Positions 1 through 5,491 of a stretch of 7,124 nt of DNA are shown one piece after another. The notes under the pieces are model-generated. The model worked only from the letters and a program-made list of their open reading frames with translations, made no database searches and was not told the origin of the DNA. This DNA comes from an uncultured Bacilli bacterium. Lineage in GTDB: Bacteria > Bacillota_I > Bacilli_A > RF39 > UBA660. How positions within the stretch are numbered: position 1 is the stretch's first letter; each line of letters starts with the position of its first letter. The stretch is taken from positions 1 through 7,124 of the forward strand of contig CAKOKV010000048.1 of NCBI GenBank assembly GCA_934095805.1. Reading direction: 5' to 3'. The position numbers and the translations under genes are program-made.

Positions 1-62
1 TTACGAAAAACACCTTTAAAAGATTCTTTAATATTATTTCCTAAAATTCTAAATGCCTTCAC
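1..62 (-). CDS. ftsX: Cell division ABC transporter permease FtsX, N-terminal fragment
   Basis: Only the first 20 codons are present; the gene runs off the left edge. FtsX is the membrane subunit that works with FtsE to control cell-wall hydrolases at division. The visible peptide begins MKAFRILGNNIKESFKGVFR, a basic amphipathic cytoplasmic N-terminus typical of FtsX, with an RNxxxxxxG-like arrangement just before the first membrane span. The start is a GTG at 60-62. It is supported by an AGAGGAAG ribosome binding site at 71-78, 8 nt upstream and inside the end of ftsE. The gene overlaps ftsE by 14 bp, the usual translationally coupled ftsEX arrangement, and should share the ftsE promoter. 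The identification rests mainly on this context plus the short peptide. Confidence 0.8.
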   Translation of the reverse strand, partial: MKAFRILGNNIKESFKGVFR

Positions 63-747
63 TCTTATATCTTCCTCTCATTGTATCTTTTGCTACTAAA
101 CCTTTTTCAATAACGATAACTCTTTTTTTCATTTTATTAACTATATCTTTATCATGAGTAGCCATTATTATTGTAGTTCCAAGATCTTTATTGATATTAT
201 CTATTACATTCATAATTTCCATAGATGTTTCTGGATCTAAATTACCAGTTGGTTCATCACATATAAGAACTTTTGGATCATTAACAATAGCTCTTGCAAT
301 AGATACTCTTTGTTGTTCTCCACCACTAAGTTCATCAGGATAACTTCTAAGTTTATCTTTAAGACCAACTTGTTCAATAGCTTTAAGAGTTCTCTTTCTT
401 ATATCCTTTTCAGGAAGTCCATATACTTCAAGAGCAAAAGCTACATTTTCATAAACAGTTAGTTTAGGTAATAACTTATAATCTTGAAAAACTATTCCTA
501 ATTTTCTTCTTAATTTATATACTTTTCCATTTCTTAACTTTGAAACATTAACTCCACCAACATATACTTCTCCTCTTGATGGTTTTTCTTGTCTATATAA
601 AAGTTTAATAAGTGTACTTTTACCACTTCCTGATGCTCCTATTACAAATACAAATTCACCTTTTGATATTTCTAAGTTAACATCACATAAAGCTGTTACA
701 CCATTAGGATATCTTTTATATATATTTTTAAGTTCTATTAATTGCAT
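49..747 (-). CDS. ftsE: Cell division ATP-binding protein FtsE
   Basis: FtsE is the cytoplasmic ATPase of the FtsEX complex, which transmits ATP hydrolysis to peptidoglycan hydrolases outside the membrane. The 232-residue protein has every ABC motif: Walker A GASGSGKS (37-44), Q-loop Q88 in FQDYKLL, signature LSGGEQQR (140-147), Walker B VLICDEP (160-166) with catalytic E165, D-loop NLDP and switch H198. FQDYKLLPKLTVYENVAF and the DEPTGNLDP context are characteristic of FtsE rather than of a generic LolD/MacB ATPase, and its length matches the family (about 228). The ATG at 745-747 has a strong GGAGG at 752-756. The gene ends in TAG within the start of ftsX. It has its own consensus promoter, separating it from the upstream yitT-like gene. 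Confidence 0.96.
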   Translation of the reverse strand: MQLIELKNIYKRYPNGVTALCDVNLEISKGEFVFVIGASGSGKSTLIKLLYRQEKPSRGEVYVGGVNVSKLRNGKVYKLRRKLGIVFQDYKLLPKLTVYENVAFALEVYGLPEKDIRKRTLKAIEQVGLKDKLRSYPDELSGGEQQRVSIARAIVNDPKVLICDEPTGNLDPETSMEIMNVIDNINKDLGTTIIMATHDKDIVNKMKKRVIVIEKGLVAKDTMRGRYKSEGI

Positions 748-767
748 ATATCCTCCATTAACAATAT

Positions 768-796
768 ATTATAAATATTATGAAGCTAATTGTCAA
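768..796 (-). promoter_or_regulatory. Consensus sigma-A promoter of ftsEX
   Basis: Reading the minus strand, there is a perfect -35 TTGACA (791-796), exactly 17 bp, then a perfect -10 TATAAT (768-773). The predicted start is about 761, giving a 14-nt leader that contains GGAGG. The -35 lies inside the last codons of the upstream yitT-family gene (F-D-N-stop), so the promoter is nested in coding sequence. Confidence 0.85.
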
Positions 797-1697
797 AAGA
801 CAATTTTTTCCTTTTAGTCCCGCCAAGAACTTCATAACAATCACTTACAACTATAAATGCATCACTATCTATTTCATAAATAGCATTTTTAAGCATAGTA
901 TACTTTTCAGTTGGAACTACACACATAAGCATTTTCTTTTTTTTATGAGTAAATGCACCCTTTGTATCAAATTCAGTAACTCCACTTTCAATAATTTTAA
1001 GTATAAAATCCTTTACTTCATCTTCCTTAGAAGTATGAATAAAGAATGTTTTAGAATCACTTATACCAATTAACATCTTATCAACGATTGAAGTAGAAAT
1101 AACCATTATTATTAATGAATACATAAGAGCAGTATATCCAAATACAGCACCACCACATAAAATAATTATTATTGAAATCGATCTTAGTATTTTACCAAGT
1201 GGCATAGAAATATATTTTTGTAATATTCTAGCAAGTATACTAGTTCCACCTGTATTAAAACCTGATTTCTAAACAAGACTCTCTCCGAAACCACCAGCTA
1301 CACCATATCCAAGTACATATAATAATACATTATCAAATTTAAAATTTATAAGTTCTGGAATATTCTCTGTTGCATATAAGAATATAGTAAACACAGTAGC
1401 ACCAACTATACTCATAAGCGATTCCTTAAATCCAAGAGTAAATAAACTAATTATTATAAATATTATATTACCAATTAATATAACAAAATTAACATTTATA
1501 TTAGAGAAAAAGTGATTTAAAATGACACCTACTCCTCCTAAACCTCCCGATACAAAGTTATTAGGGACACAAAACAAATTAAAAGATAAAGCAGATATTA
1601 AAGTTCCAATAACAAATAAAATTGAACCTTTAAGACTCTGTTTTTGAATAATTCTATTTTTAATTTCACCACTATTTATTCTTTTAAATAATCTCAT
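786..1697 (-). pseudogene. YitT/DUF2179-family membrane protein interrupted by an in-frame amber codon
   Basis: Read through one TAG at 1269-1271, this is a single 303-codon frame close to the usual YitT length of about 280-290. Residues 1-142 hold the N-terminal hydrophobic segments of the YitT_membrane domain. After the TAG the frame continues with KSGFNTGGTSILARIL, a clear match to the family's conserved K/R-S-G-x-x-T-G-G-T-D/S motif, then two further membrane spans. A cytoplasmic DUF2179 domain (roughly 220-300) follows, ending in the typical FIVVSDCYEVLGG. The amber replaces the residue just before KSG, normally hydrophobic or aromatic, so one base change from TAT/TAC or TTG would explain it. 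No other stop or frameshift is present. The ATG start at 1695-1697 has GGAG at 1707-1710. The ATG at 1203-1205 lacks a ribosome site, so a separate C-terminal gene is unlikely. Family function is not well established. A sequencing error, a recent nonsense mutation and readthrough cannot be told apart here. Confidence 0.85.
788..809 (+). repeat. Inverted repeat with plus-strand T-run over the ftsE -35
   Basis: Two perfect 7-bp arms, AATTGTC (788-794) and GACAATT (799-805), flank a 4-nt AAAA loop. On the plus strand a run of T follows (to 809), so the shape is that of an intrinsic terminator for plus-strand transcription. No plus-strand gene leads into it. On the minus strand it has no T-run and so is not a terminator for yitT. 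One arm overlaps the ftsE -35 box, so it could instead be an operator, or a coincidence of the L-S-F-D-N coding sequence. Confidence 0.45.
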
Positions 1698-1716
1698 ACT
1701 CTAATTCTCCAGAATA

Positions 1717-1745
1717 ATTATATCAAATTTAATAATATATTTCTA
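1717..1745 (-). promoter_or_regulatory. Extended -10 promoter of the yitT-family gene
   Basis: On the minus strand TGaTATAAT (1717-1725) is a perfect extended -10. The -35 at 17 bp spacing (TAGAAA, 1740-1745) is poor, as is common when TGn is present. The predicted +1 at about 1710 is the first G of the GGAG ribosome site, giving a 13-nt leader. Confidence 0.65.
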
Positions 1746-1771
1746 TTGCTTTATTTTCATCTTTACACTTA

Positions 1772-1799
1772 ATAAAAAACACTTACTTTCGTAAATGTT
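1772..1799 (-). terminator. Intrinsic terminator of prfB
   Basis: On the minus strand the arms AACATTTAC (1791-1799) and GTAAGTGTT (1778-1786) form a 9-bp stem with one G-U pair and a GAAA tetraloop, followed by a T-rich tract (TTTTTTATT). The stem begins within the prfB TAA stop codon (1798-1800). Confidence 0.8.
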
Positions 1800-2880
1800 A
1801 TATTTTTAAATAAGATTCTAAAAATTCTTTTATATCTCCATCAAGTACCTTATCAACATTTGAAGTTTCATAACCACTTCTTGTATCTTTAACAAGAGTA
1901 TAAGGACACATTACATAACTACGAACTGCACTTCCAAAGTTAACATCCATAACATCTCCTTTAAGAGACTTAATTTTATCATTAAATTCTTTTTGATTTA
2001 AAAGATATAATTTATTTTTTAACATATTAAGTGCTATCTCTTTATTTCTAAGTTGGCTTCTCTCTACTTGACTTGATACCACTATACCAGTTGGAATATG
2101 GGTAATTCTGACAGCAGAATCAGTTGTATTAACACCTTGTCCTCCACAACCACTTGACCTATAGACATCAACTCTTAAATCGCTATCTTTTATTTCAACA
2201 TCCATATTCTTAGTTATTTCAGGTGTAACAAGAACTGATGCGAAAGAAGTATGTCTTCTACTATTACTATCAAATGGACTAATTCTAACAAGCCTATGAA
2301 CACCAGTTTCACCTTTCAAATAACCAAATGCATAATAACCCTTTACAAGAATAGTACATCCTTTAATCCCAACTTCTTCACCATCTTGTTTACTTAATAT
2401 TTCATATTTATAATCATTCTTATCAAAATATCTAGTATACATCCTAAGTAACATATTAGCCCAATCATTACTTTCGGTACCACCAGCTCCACTATGTATC
2501 TCAACATAAGCATTATTACTATCAAATTCACCACTAAGTAATGCAAATAATTTAAGTTTAGATAATGATTCTTCTATAGATGATAATTCATCTATAACAA
2601 GAGCCATGTCAGACTCATTAATACCCAAATCAATAATTTCCTTAACATCATTTACAGACTCATTAACACTATCATATTGTTTACAAATATCCCTTAAACT
2701 TTTAAGTTCCGAAAGTACACCCTTTGCTTTATCCATATCATTCCAAAAAGAAGCATCGTTAGAAATACTTTCAAGTTCACTCACTCTATCTTCTTTGTTA
2801 ACAATATCAAGCTTATTACCTATATCATTAATAAGACTAATAAATTCATCTAATTTTTTTAATATATCTTTTTGTTCCAT
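1798..2880 (-). CDS. prfB: Peptide chain release factor 2, single-frame variant
   Basis: RF2 terminates translation at UGA and UAA. The 360-residue protein is full length (family about 365). It has the helical N-domain, the conserved block HSGAGGTESNDWANMLLRMY (129-148), stop-codon tripeptide SPF (201-203), catalytic GGQ (246-248) and the C-terminal RSYVMCPYTLVKD block. SPF identifies RF2 rather than RF1 (PxT). Two departures are visible. First, the gene is one open frame: the family's usual CTT-TGA-C shift site is replaced by CTT-GAT (L24-D25, 2806-2811), exactly as if one T were deleted. Second, the residues flanking GGQ are C before and G after (GCGGQGVN), where RF2 normally has GAGGQHVN. 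The ATG at 2878-2880 has no Shine-Dalgarno; an in-frame TAG 9 nt upstream excludes a longer protein; and the promoter predicts a leaderless mRNA. RF2 presence implies UGA is a stop in this organism. Confidence 0.96.
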   Translation of the reverse strand: MEQKDILKKLDEFISLINDIGNKLDIVNKEDRVSELESISNDASFWNDMDKAKGVLSELKSLRDICKQYDSVNESVNDVKEIIDLGINESDMALVIDELSSIEESLSKLKLFALLSGEFDSNNAYVEIHSGAGGTESNDWANMLLRMYTRYFDKNDYKYEILSKQDGEEVGIKGCTILVKGYYAFGYLKGETGVHRLVRISPFDSNSRRHTSFASVLVTPEITKNMDVEIKDSDLRVDVYRSSGCGGQGVNTTDSAVRITHIPTGIVVSSQVERSQLRNKEIALNMLKNKLYLLNQKEFNDKIKSLKGDVMDVNFGSAVRSYVMCPYTLVKDTRSGYETSNVDKVLDGDIKEFLESYLKI

Positions 2881-2886
2881 ACAAAA

Positions 2887-2915
2887 ATTCTATCACAAAT
2901 AATAACTATTTCCAA
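2887..2915 (-). promoter_or_regulatory. Promoter of prfB, predicted leaderless
   Basis: On the minus strand there is -35 TTGGAA (2910-2915, 4 of 6), 17 bp, then TGaTAGAAT (2887-2895), an extended -10 with one mismatch. Counting 7 nt puts +1 at 2880, the A of the prfB ATG. It begins 4 bp beyond the stop of the upstream small gene; no terminator is visible between them, so some readthrough transcription is also possible. Confidence 0.65.
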
Positions 2916-2918
2916 TAA

Positions 2919-3209
2919 TTATAATGTTAATATTTGCTTACCTTCTATTTCACCAACAATAAAATCTACTTCATTAAGAGTATAATCTTTCTTTTTAAAA
3001 TCAACAATAGCTCTTGTACAATCTGTATTAAAATGAACAAAGCCATTTAAATTAGCTACCTTTTCTCCTTTAAGATTAATACCACTTTCATAATAAAGAG
3101 TTAACAATAAACCATATGGAATATGATAATCTAAACATTCACCATCTAATCTTCTAACATTATATACTCCATATTTTTTTTCATACTTATAACCATATTG
3201 TATAACCAT
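2919..3209 (-). CDS. Small conserved-looking protein of unknown function
   Basis: I do not recognise this family. From the ATG at 3207-3209 it encodes 96 residues beginning MVIQYGYKYEKKYGVYNVR, with no signal peptide, membrane span or obvious motif. The mix of tyrosines, alternating hydrophobics and two cysteines suggests a small cytoplasmic mostly beta protein. A GTG three codons upstream (3216-3218) opens the same frame. I prefer the ATG because the sequence GGGGTGA (3215-3221) overlaps that GTG and makes a good Shine-Dalgarno about 5 nt before the ATG. A TGtTAGAAT promoter lies directly upstream, and the prfB promoter directly downstream. Its coding reality is supported by clean regulatory flanks and by base composition like its neighbours. 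No functional inference is justified. Confidence 0.7.
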   Translation of the reverse strand: MVIQYGYKYEKKYGVYNVRRLDGECLDYHIPYGLLLTLYYESGINLKGEKVANLNGFVHFNTDCTRAIVDFKKKDYTLNEVDFIVGEIEGKQILTL

Positions 3210-3227
3210 ACCATTCACCCCAGCTAT

Positions 3228-3236
3228 ATTCTAACA
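3228..3236 (-). promoter_or_regulatory. Extended -10 of the 96-residue unknown gene
   Basis: TGtTAGAAT on the minus strand sits immediately after the T-run of the preceding terminator. The predicted +1 at about 3221 would start the mRNA with GGGGTGA, leaving 12 nt to the ATG. There is no convincing -35 at 17 bp. Confidence 0.5.
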
Positions 3237-3258
3237 AAAAAAGGTATCAAAAGATACC
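3236..3258 (-). terminator. Intrinsic terminator after the InlB-repeat gene
   Basis: On the minus strand GGTATC (3253-3258), loop TTTT and GATACC (3243-3248) make a perfect 6-bp stem followed by seven T (3236-3242). It begins 1 bp after the TAA stop at 3260-3262 and closes the vanZ / InlB-repeat unit. Confidence 0.75.
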
Positions 3259-3259
3259 A

Positions 3260-4426
3260 TTATTTAATATTCCATATATATGCTTTTTCTTTATTAGTGT
3301 TAAAATTATATATTTCCATAGAATATTTACCATAATCAAATTTATATATATTATTATCTTTATTATATTTAACATTAGTATAACCTAAACATTTAAGATT
3401 ATTTATACTAACATAATTTCTATTATAATTATTAAACAAATCATTAACAGGAACTCCAATATAATGAGCAGTTTGTTTATTCAAATTATTACTATAATTA
3501 TTATTACTAAATGTAAAAAAATTAAAATATGCATAATAACCATTATTATATATAACTAATCCTTCAGAATAATAACCATTACCCTTATTAGTACTAACAA
3601 CTTTACCCTTTTTTATATTACTTTTTTTAATACCATATTTCTTTGATAATTCATTATAATTAAGCTTAATTAAATCAAATGTACTTTCATTTAATCCGAA
3701 TAGTTCTTCATATTTAGCTTTTAATGTCATGTTTTTATTAACTATATTATCAAAGTTATAAATTGTATTATTATATTCCCATCCTTTAAAACAAAAACCA
3801 TTCTTTTTAGGATCACTTGGTTTAATTATTTTATTATTTTCTATAACAATTTGATCACTAATTTTATTACCGCCATTAGTATTAAATTTTATTATATATT
3901 GTTCTGGTTCCTTAATTGACCATACTGCAGTTAACATTATATTCTTTTCATATGGATATTTATCATAATTAAATGTATTACCATCATCATCAACCCAATA
4001 TTCAAATACATAACCATCTCTTACAGTTTCTGGATAATCTATTTTTTCATTATAATTAACATATTTTACAATCATATCCTTAAATGGATCAACAATAAAT
4101 ATAATACTATAACTATTATTTTCTTTAAACTTAGAAACTAAGTTAATATTATCTTTTATAACATATTCGCCATTATAAACTTTATCATCTTTATCAACCC
4201 AACCTAAAAAGGAGGAACCATCTCTACTAAGTACAGGTAAATTAATTTTTTCATCTTTTTTACCCTTTATTTCTTTTACTTCTTCTTCATTTACAAGAGT
4301 AATTGTATACACAATATCATTATCATTATTTTTACTATTATTCTTAACAAGAATAAATATTAATATAGATATAATAATTATAAATATAACACCAGATATT
4401 ATAAAAACTATTTTCTTATTATTCAT
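3260..4426 (-). CDS. Membrane-anchored protein with three InlB B-type repeats
   Basis: This is probably an extracytoplasmic protein held by an N-terminal anchor. The ATG at 4424-4426 (388 residues) is chosen over one 10 codons upstream. It lies 4 nt after the vanZ stop, with GAGAGTGA as a plausible ribosome site; the longer form would overlap vanZ. Residues 5-27 are one transmembrane segment. Three tandem Listeria-Bacteroides (InlB B/Flg_new-like) repeats follow at about 39-100, 106-169 and 177-240. Each runs from Y-x-I-x-F/L through a G-Y/F-x-F-x-x-W core (FLGW, FEYW, FKGW) to an L-x-A/S-x-W/F/Y end; the third has the classic FNTNGG. About 245-388 is an Asn/Tyr-rich domain I do not recognise, possibly related to small lipoprotein-like beta folds. 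There is no LPxTG motif. Such repeats occur in surface and adhesive proteins; an actual role here is unknown. Confidence 0.85.
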   Translation of the reverse strand: MNNKKIVFIISGVIFIIIISILIFILVKNNSKNNDNDIVYTITLVNEEEVKEIKGKKDEKINLPVLSRDGSSFLGWVDKDDKVYNGEYVIKDNINLVSKFKENNSYSIIFIVDPFKDMIVKYVNYNEKIDYPETVRDGYVFEYWVDDDGNTFNYDKYPYEKNIMLTAVWSIKEPEQYIIKFNTNGGNKISDQIVIENNKIIKPSDPKKNGFCFKGWEYNNTIYNFDNIVNKNMTLKAKYEELFGLNESTFDLIKLNYNELSKKYGIKKSNIKKGKVVSTNKGNGYYSEGLVIYNNGYYAYFNFFTFSNNNYSNNLNKQTAHYIGVPVNDLFNNYNRNYVSINNLKCLGYTNVKYNKDNNIYKFDYGKYSMEIYNFNTNKEKAYIWNIK

Positions 4427-4430
4427 TTTA

Positions 4431-4976
4431 TCACTCTCTATTATATATTTTAACATATAATTTATATAATAGATATCCTATTAAAGTACCAAATGTATTT
4501 AATATAATATCATCTATATCAGTCCACCTTGGTAACATTAATTGAAATAATTCTATAAACAATGAAAAACAAAAACCAATCAATATAACAAATTTACCTT
4601 TAATTTTATATATAAATGGTATTAATAAACCAAGTGGTACAAAAAGAACAATATTACCTAATAAACTTATTATAAAATAACTATAATTTCCATATTTAAT
4701 ATGACTTACATAACTATCATAAAATATTTTAAACGGTATAAAATTATTATTATGTATTCCATCTTTAATCTTTAATCCATTATCTATATAAAACTCACAT
4801 AATATAGTTTGTGATATTAACATAATAAATGTCCCTAAAAGTAATAATAATAAAAATTCTTTTTTAAAGTTAACCTTTTTATTCTTAACACATAAATATC
4901 TAATAATTATATATATAGGTAAAATACACATTTCATAACAAATAATACTTTTAATAAATTCACATATATATCTCAT
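4431..4976 (-). CDS. VanZ-like integral membrane protein
   Basis: This 181-residue polytopic protein has about four hydrophobic segments (roughly 15-30, 40-60, 101-122, 128-148) plus a C-terminal one (156-174). It carries the VanZ family signatures: N-x-IPF near the first loop (FIPFKIF, 79-85), GNIVLFVPLGLLIPF (107-121), and the diagnostic IELFQLMLPRWTDIDDIILNTFGTLIGY block (141-168). VanZ of Tn1546 gives low-level teicoplanin resistance, but most chromosomal homologues have no van genes nearby and no proven role; none are visible here. It is the first gene of a unit with the InlB-repeat protein, only 4 nt from the latter's start, and its TGA stop is part of a TGATAA. No Shine-Dalgarno precedes the ATG, and the promoter predicts a 1-nt leader. 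Confidence 0.88.
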   Translation of the reverse strand: MRYICEFIKSIICYEMCILPIYIIIRYLCVKNKKVNFKKEFLLLLLLGTFIMLISQTILCEFYIDNGLKIKDGIHNNNFIPFKIFYDSYVSHIKYGNYSYFIISLLGNIVLFVPLGLLIPFIYKIKGKFVILIGFCFSLFIELFQLMLPRWTDIDDIILNTFGTLIGYLLYKLYVKIYNRE

Positions 4977-4983
4977 AAAATAA

Positions 4984-5012
4984 ATTATATCAAATAATTT
5001 TAAAAATGTAAT
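4984..5012 (-). promoter_or_regulatory. Promoter of the vanZ-like gene, predicted leaderless
   Basis: On the minus strand there is -35 ATTACA (5007-5012, 4 of 6), 17 bp, then a perfect extended -10 TGaTATAAT (4984-4992). The predicted +1 at about 4977 is one base before the ATG at 4974-4976. The -35 lies only 4 bp from the divergent rrf2 extended -10. Confidence 0.7.
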
Positions 5013-5016
5013 TATA

Positions 5017-5025
5017 TGATATAAT
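5017..5025 (+). promoter_or_regulatory. Extended -10 promoter of the rrf2-family gene
   Basis: This is TGaTATAAT on the plus strand, identical to the divergent vanZ -10 and facing away from it. The -35 at 17 bp (4997-5002, ATTTTA) is weak. The predicted +1 at about 5032 is the first G of GGAAGTGA, the ribosome site, giving a 14-nt leader. Confidence 0.65.
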
Positions 5026-5045
5026 ACTCATGGAAGTGAAATAAT

Positions 5046-5438
5046 ATGAAAATATCAACAAAAGGAAGATATGCTCTTAGAATAATGACAGATTTAGCAC
5101 TAAATAAAAGCGATAAATATATACCATTAAAAGACATATCAAATAGACAAGAAATAAGTATGAAATATTTAGAACAAATAATGGCATTATTAAATAAAGC
5201 TGGTTACTTAGATTCAACAAGAGGAAGTGGCGGTGGATATAAACTAAATAGAGAACCAAAAGAATACATTATTGGAAACATACTAAGAGTTGCAGAAGGT
5301 GATTTAACACCAGTACACTGCATTCACGATAACTGTAACAGAAAAAGCAACTGCAAAACATATAACTTTTGGAAAGGACTAGACGAAGTTATAACAAATT
5401 ATGTAGATAGCAAAACACTAGAAGATCTAATAAAATGA
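5046..5438 (+). CDS. Rrf2/IscR-type transcriptional regulator with three cluster-ligand cysteines
   Basis: This 130-residue Rrf2-family DNA-binding protein opens with MKISTKGRYALRIMTDLA, the hallmark N-terminus. A winged helix-turn-helix follows, with the recognition region around ISMKYLEQIMALLNKAGYL (37-55) and the wing SxRGSGGGYKL (57-67). Cysteines C92, C97 and C103 (C-x4-C-x5-C) correspond to the IscR Fe-S ligands (92, 98, 104 in E. coli). This points to an iron-sulfur sensor rather than a cysteine-metabolism CymR type. Members respond to Fe-S status, redox or nitric oxide. The ATG has GGAAGTGA 6 nt upstream. No isc/suf genes are nearby. The divergent vanZ promoter and its own promoter, 24 bp apart between -10 elements, are candidate targets, which is inference. 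It ends in TGA inside its own terminator stem. Confidence 0.92.
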   Translation: MKISTKGRYALRIMTDLALNKSDKYIPLKDISNRQEISMKYLEQIMALLNKAGYLDSTRGSGGGYKLNREPKEYIIGNILRVAEGDLTPVHCIHDNCNRKSNCKTYNFWKGLDEVITNYVDSKTLEDLIK

Positions 5439-5450
5439 TCTTCTTTTAAT
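5420..5450 (+). terminator. Intrinsic terminator of the rrf2-family gene
   Basis: Arms AGAAGATC (5420-5427) and GATCTTCT (5437-5444) form an 8-bp perfect stem with a 9-nt loop, continued by a T-rich tract. The left arm is the codons for the last residues, and the TGA stop (5436-5438) straddles the loop and right arm. Confidence 0.7.
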
Positions 5451-5465
5451 TTATATTTTTTATAA

Positions 5466-5491
5466 ATAAAAAAGTAAGTTTAACACTTACT
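5466..5491 (-). terminator. Intrinsic terminator of the thioredoxin-fold lipoprotein gene
   Basis: On the minus strand AGTAAGT (5485-5491) and ACTTACT (5473-5479) form a 7-bp stem with a 5-nt loop, followed by a run of T. The stem overlaps the last codons (S-K-C) and its loop contains the TAA stop (5480-5482). It faces the rrf2 terminator across a 41-bp convergent gap. Confidence 0.75.

Noticed and set aside
780..1073. Plus-strand open frame opposite the yitT-family gene
   Set aside because: Low-complexity translation rich in F, I and N, no ribosome site, and it lies antisense to a clearly conserved DUF2179 domain.
1206..1271. Genome-wide reassignment of UAG to an amino acid
   Set aside because: TAG ends the dehydrogenase right after its conserved GFYKYN tail and ends ftsE at the expected length, so UAG is a working stop here.
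2606..2902. Plus-strand open frame opposite the N-terminus of prfB
   Set aside because: Serine/leucine-rich shadow of the RF2 coiled-coil coding sequence, with no start signals.
4427..4456. Longer N-terminus for the InlB-repeat protein
   Set aside because: The upstream ATG would overlap vanZ by 26 bp and put polar residues before the anchor; the ATG at 4424-4426 has better spacing from a ribosome site.
5077..5259. Minus-strand open frame inside the rrf2-family gene
   Set aside because: Hydrophobic antisense shadow of a conserved helix-turn-helix region.
5436..5438. UGA read as tryptophan (mycoplasma-type code)
   Set aside because: prfB encodes an RF2 with SPF and GGQ, conserved tryptophans are TGG, and no in-frame TGA occurs inside any conserved gene.
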